A DNA stretch of 9,078 bases from Candidatus Poseidoniia archaeon. Lineage in GTDB: Archaea; Thermoplasmatota; Poseidoniia; MGIII; CG-Epi1. The stretch lies in the NCBI GenBank assembly GCA_029941645.1, contig JAPYSZ010000040.1, positions 1-9,078 on the forward strand. Direction: 5' to 3'. Positions 6,730-9,078 of the stretch are shown here, piece after piece (the first letter of the stretch is position 1; every line of letters begins with the position of its first letter). Position numbers and translations under genes: made by a program. Under the pieces are notes generated by a model, which ran no database searches, was not told where the DNA came from, and saw only the letters and a program-made list of their open reading frames with translations.

Positions 6730-7019
6730 AAATCAACTCCTACTGCTGTTCGTATACGTTCTCTCAAAGTGTTATCAACACTTGAGCCTATGGCAATAAC
6801 TGTAGGAGAAACACTGTTACTCAATTTAGTCTGAGTTTTTTCCTCCAATTCTTGCCACTCGGTGTCGTGTATTACTAAAACACCGATATTTTTGTCTTCC
6901 AAAGCCGTTTTTACAGCTTTTTCAGAATCAACCTCATCATTTACACTGAACCACTTGTGGACACCCACAAGACGGAATCCTGTAGTAAACATTTCTCTGC
7001 CAATTACTCCTATCTCCAT
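6720..7019 (-). CDS. atpF: A-type ATP synthase subunit F (central stalk)
   Basis: This 99-residue subunit binds the D shaft and regulates the rotary head. It begins MEIGVIGREMFTTGFRLVGV, which matches the family N-terminus. An alternating strand-helix pattern follows, with GVLVIHDTEW at about 45-54 and SPTVIAIGS at about 71-79, consistent with its Rossmann-like fold. Length is typical (about 100). The start shares one base with the atpC stop (TAATG), and the 3' end overlaps atpA by 10 bases. Small size and weak conservation are normal for AtpF; operon position makes the call firm. Confidence 0.94.
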   Translation of the reverse strand: MEIGVIGREMFTTGFRLVGVHKWFSVNDEVDSEKAVKTALEDKNIGVLVIHDTEWQELEEKTQTKLSNSVSPTVIAIGSSVDNTLRERIRTAVGVDLWK

Positions 7020-8035
7020 TATACCACCATAATCTCCTTAATCCTTTCATTAGAAAGTTTCAAATCCTTACCTCGAACAATCGTTCGTAGATTACGTACT
7101 TCTTTCTCTTTCCTTAGCAAATAATCCAATATTGGTAAAATAGATAAGGGGTACAAATAGGAATAACGTCTCGATGTAATCGAGACATGATTTTCCAATG
7201 CTTGAATAGCCTTATTTAGACCATTATCTTCAAAATTTTCAAAAATAGGTTGCAGTACTTCTTGATATGCCGTTCCTTCCAAAATTGGAACTATATCGGA
7301 CACATTAGTTGTAGCTGTCAACAAAGTTTCATCAATATTACCACCTGATATCAATAATTCACCATGACCACCCAAACCACGGTGTCTCAATCTCATTACT
7401 GTCTTTAGGTTAGCTACATCTATCTGGATTTGTACAAAACCACGATATATCCTGTCTGCAGCTCCACTAGACGGAAGACTCGATACTAAATCCTGATAAT
7501 ACGCTTTATCAAGCGCATCTTCAAGCGGTTGAAGACTATCACTCTTTCTATTTTCTAATGCTTCCTGTAGTAATTCATAATATTTTGTACCTTCTAACTG
7601 CTCTACAGCTCCTTCAATATTTTCTGATGCTGCAATCTGAGTATAAAGATCCAATTGATTGTCTGACATCGGTGAAACTTGCTTCAGTAATTCTTCAGAA
7701 TTTACTTCGTCAAATATTCCCCTTAGTAATACTTTGATTGCCCTAACATTATACCGTTCAGCATATGCTGCTACACCCATTCTAAGATCACCAGTACAAA
7801 AACCAATTACTTCTCCAATCTCTGTTGAACGATTGTCCAACAAAGCTGCTTCAAGCAAATCCGCACCACGCAAAGTAGCGCCATATTTGTCTATTTCTCG
7901 CCTATATTCCAAATCCTGAATGTAACGTGCAATTTCTGAAAATTCCATATTCAGGAGTTGTGCATAGCTCTCAGAGCCAAGAAGACGTGATCGTCTTGCT
8001 CGTACTCTAGTTGCAGCATAGGCGTAATTACTCAT
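7019..8035 (-). CDS. atpC: A-type ATP synthase subunit C (V-type d homologue)
   Basis: This 338-residue helical protein is the funnel-shaped socket joining the central stalk D/F to the c-ring. The N-terminus has YAYAATRVRARRSRLLG, and the C-terminus has KEKEVRNLRTIVRGK followed by an E-x-I ending, both family features. Mid-sequence VANLKTVMRLRHRG resembles the equivalent motif of another of the family's three internal helical repeats. Length is close to the usual value. Its ATG shares four bases with the atpE stop (ATGA). A GAGG lies 13 bases upstream, rather far for a Shine-Dalgarno, so coupling to atpE translation is likely. Confidence 0.95.
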   Translation of the reverse strand: MSNYAYAATRVRARRSRLLGSESYAQLLNMEFSEIARYIQDLEYRREIDKYGATLRGADLLEAALLDNRSTEIGEVIGFCTGDLRMGVAAYAERYNVRAIKVLLRGIFDEVNSEELLKQVSPMSDNQLDLYTQIAASENIEGAVEQLEGTKYYELLQEALENRKSDSLQPLEDALDKAYYQDLVSSLPSSGAADRIYRGFVQIQIDVANLKTVMRLRHRGLGGHGELLISGGNIDETLLTATTNVSDIVPILEGTAYQEVLQPIFENFEDNGLNKAIQALENHVSITSRRYSYLYPLSILPILDYLLRKEKEVRNLRTIVRGKDLKLSNERIKEIMVV

Positions 8036-8574
8036 TTACTAAAAAGTTCCTCACTTACAATTGGAAGATGGTCTTGCCAAGCCTTCTCAGCTAATGTACT
8101 AAATCTGAAATCTAGTCGATAGTCTGGAGTTTCAACAATGAAACCCGGCTCATCTATGGAAGAACCCATTTTTAGCTTGGAAAATTTTCCAATTAAACTT
8201 GCATCTTCTTTACGACAATGCAATATTCCTCCTTTTGGTAAATTAGAAGATAACTTCTTGTAAACATTTTCAATATCTGCCTTACCTAATTTCCCTAATT
8301 TATCAAAAACCTCTTTACGAGTCTCTTCTAAAGCTCGCCTTTGAGCATCCAATCTGCTACGTTTCACTTCTAATTCTGCAGCAGGAATTTCCTGTTGCTC
8401 AAGCTGTTCTATTTGTCTTAGAGTTTCAACACCAATTTCTTTGGATACTTCCTTACCTTTGTCTCGAGCCTCGGAAAGCTTAGCTTCAACCTCAGATTTG
8501 GTTTTTGTGCGAATTTCTTCGACCTGTTCCTGGCCAGTTTTTTCAACCTGACTCAGAATTTCCTGCAGAGCCAT
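8032..8574 (-). CDS. atpE: A-type ATP synthase subunit E (peripheral stalk)
   Basis: This 180-residue peripheral stalk protein pairs with AtpH as a stator holding the A3B3 head. Residues about 1-100 are a long charged coiled coil (MALQEILSQVEKTGQEQVEE onward, with many Glu, Lys and Gln). About 105-180 form the globular domain that contacts the head. Length fits the family (about 180-200). The ATG is one base after the atpK stop, with no Shine-Dalgarno visible, and the start codon lies in a small predicted hairpin (8570-8583). Its partner atpH would be expected upstream of atpI, outside the window. Confidence 0.93.
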   Translation of the reverse strand: MALQEILSQVEKTGQEQVEEIRTKTKSEVEAKLSEARDKGKEVSKEIGVETLRQIEQLEQQEIPAAELEVKRSRLDAQRRALEETRKEVFDKLGKLGKADIENVYKKLSSNLPKGGILHCRKEDASLIGKFSKLKMGSSIDEPGFIVETPDYRLDFRFSTLAEKAWQDHLPIVSEELFSK

Positions 8575-8583
8575 CTTAATGGC
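8570..8583 (-). promoter_or_regulatory. Small hairpin over the atpK stop and atpE start
   Basis: On the transcribed strand GCCAT-TAAG-ATGGC can form a 5-bp stem with a 4-base loop. The atpK stop TAA is in the loop and the atpE ATG is in the 3' arm. It could hold back atpE initiation unless ribosomes finish atpK. The stem is short, so chance is possible. Confidence 0.3.
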
Positions 8584-8947
8584 CAGTTAGACCCATTATT
8601 TGGTTCGCAATAACGAAACCAAGGATAACGACTGTTTCAGGTATAGCAATAAAAATTAGACTGTTCGCAAAATTGCCACGGTCCTCTGCTACTGCACCTA
8701 CAGCTGCCGCACCTGTGTGAGACTGAGCTATTCCTGTACCTATTCCTGCTAAACCAATAGCAAGACCGGCCCCAATGGCCATGTAACCATAGGATGTCTT
8801 CTCAGCTGCACTTACTGTGTTCTGATTATCATCTGCTTGCGCGGCTTCACCTTCTGGAAGTTCCTCGGCCGCAGATACTGCTGGCATTGCCAACAATGCT
8901 ACAAAGAGCATTGCTGCCAAAACATATAGATTTGTTTTTCTGTTCAT
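8576..8947 (-). CDS. atpK: A-type ATP synthase c-subunit (proteolipid) with signal-peptide-like N-terminus
   Basis: This 123-residue proteolipid forms the ion-carrying rotor ring. Start choice: the frame is open to an ATG at 9037, but that stretch is the atpI C-terminus in another frame. ATG 8947 overlaps the atpI stop as ATGA and has GGAG 8 bases upstream. Residues 1-26 look like a cleavable signal peptide (basic NRK, hydrophobic core, VSA site). A soluble acidic stretch follows (27-52), then a two-helix hairpin (53-87 and 94-119) joined by the polar EDRGN loop. The ion-binding Glu is E104 in IPETVVILG; Q75 in helix 1 and T105 occupy positions that help bind Na+ in sodium-driven rings. With the signal removed, both ends face outside and the loop faces the cytoplasm, as expected for c-subunits. 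Confidence 0.95.
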   Translation of the reverse strand: MNRKTNLYVLAAMLFVALLAMPAVSAAEELPEGEAAQADDNQNTVSAAEKTSYGYMAIGAGLAIGLAGIGTGIAQSHTGAAAVGAVAEDRGNFANSLIFIAIPETVVILGFVIANQIMGLTGH

Positions 8948-9078
8948 ACTGTTGTCTCCGTTTCGTGTGTGTATTTTCGGGTGTACCCGAAAGGAGTGTA
9001 ATCTGTCCCCCCACCAATAAAGAATTTGGGGAAACATTCGACGTATTGAAGACGCAAGGAGTTTATTCCTGAACCAAT
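8944..9078 (-). CDS. atpI: A-type ATP synthase subunit I (a-subunit homologue), C-terminal end only
   Basis: The frame read leftwards from the window edge gives 44 residues before TGA at 8946-8944: INSLRLQYVECFPKFFIGGG followed by TDYTPFGYTRKY and a short polar tail. This matches the characteristic LRLxYVEFFxKFYxGGGxxFxPF end of archaeal AtpI, the membrane stator subunit that forms the ion half-channels against the c-ring. The rest of the gene lies beyond the right edge. The stop overlaps the atpK start as ATGA. No start-to-stop frame is complete here, so simple ORF calling misses it and extends atpK wrongly instead. The usual Glu in YVEFF is followed here by Cys-Phe. Confidence 0.9.
   Translation of the reverse strand: MGSGINSLRLQYVECFPKFFIGGGTDYTPFGYTRKYTHETETTV
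8956..8959 (-). promoter_or_regulatory. Shine-Dalgarno site for atpK
   Basis: GGAG on the minus strand lies 8 bases before ATG 8947, inside the end of atpI. It supports the short atpK start over the upstream ATG at 9037. Confidence 0.65.
8975..8992 (-). promoter_or_regulatory. RNA hairpin in the end of atpI, just upstream of atpK
   Basis: On the transcribed strand TTTCGGGTACACCCGAAA forms a 7-bp stem (TTTCGGG/CCCGAAA) with a TACA tetraloop. It lies inside atpI coding sequence, with 27 bases between its 3' end and the atpK ATG. No U-run follows, so it is not a typical terminator. It could be an RNA processing or stability element, or simply a coding coincidence. Confidence 0.4.

Noticed and set aside
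8948..9037. N-terminal extension of atpK to an ATG at 9037 (30 extra residues starting MFPQIL)
   Set aside because: The same bases encode the conserved AtpI C-terminus in another frame, and ATG 8947 has an ATGA overlap, a Shine-Dalgarno and a sensible signal-like N-terminus.
1..9078. Mobile elements, CRISPR arrays, tRNA or rRNA genes
   Set aside because: I saw no direct-repeat arrays, transposase frames, terminal inverted repeats or tRNA-like folds; coding sequence occupies almost the whole window.

Overview
This AT-rich archaeal window has no mobile elements and almost no non-coding DNA. The archaeal assignment rests on three things: a complete A-type (V/A-type) ATP synthase gene block, archaeal RNA polymerase subunit Rpo7 with the elongation factor Spt4, and the archaeal/eukaryal-type ribosomal proteins eS24 and eS31 (S27ae) beside a GTP-dependent dephospho-CoA kinase. 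The proteins look euryarchaeal. A Thermoplasmatota-like or marine group II/III origin is possible, but this is an impression and no marker in the window settles it.

Plus strand, 1-2812: the 3' part of a K+-dependent membrane pyrophosphatase gene (hppA, cut by the left edge) is followed after about 33 bases by a tight cluster rpo7 - spt4 - dephospho-CoA kinase - rps24e - rps27ae. These genes abut or overlap by 1-14 bases, so they probably form one information-processing operon plus the last step of CoA synthesis. A TATA-like box at 974-979 sits at the right distance for a near-leaderless transcript of rpo7.

Minus strand, 9078-2819: the operon atpI (C-terminus only) - atpK - atpE - atpC - atpF - atpA - atpB - atpD is read leftwards and ends with a previously untracked 55-residue single-pass membrane protein whose ATG overlaps the atpD stop (TGATG). 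Almost every junction is ATGA, TAATG or a 1-base gap, which implies strong translational coupling. The two operons converge with only 6 bases between their stop codons (2813-2818).

The membrane pyrophosphatase (ion pumping from PPi) and the ATP synthase share the membrane ion gradient. The c-subunit has a glutamine and a Glu-Thr pair at positions that bind Na+ in known Na+-dependent rings, so sodium coupling is a reasonable hypothesis. The most interesting items are the small membrane ORF at the end of the atp operon, a non-canonical P-loop in the catalytic AtpA subunit (GGFGTGKT instead of GPFGSGKT), a signal-peptide-like N-terminus on the c-subunit, and two RNA hairpins flanking atpK that could help set the high c-subunit stoichiometry.
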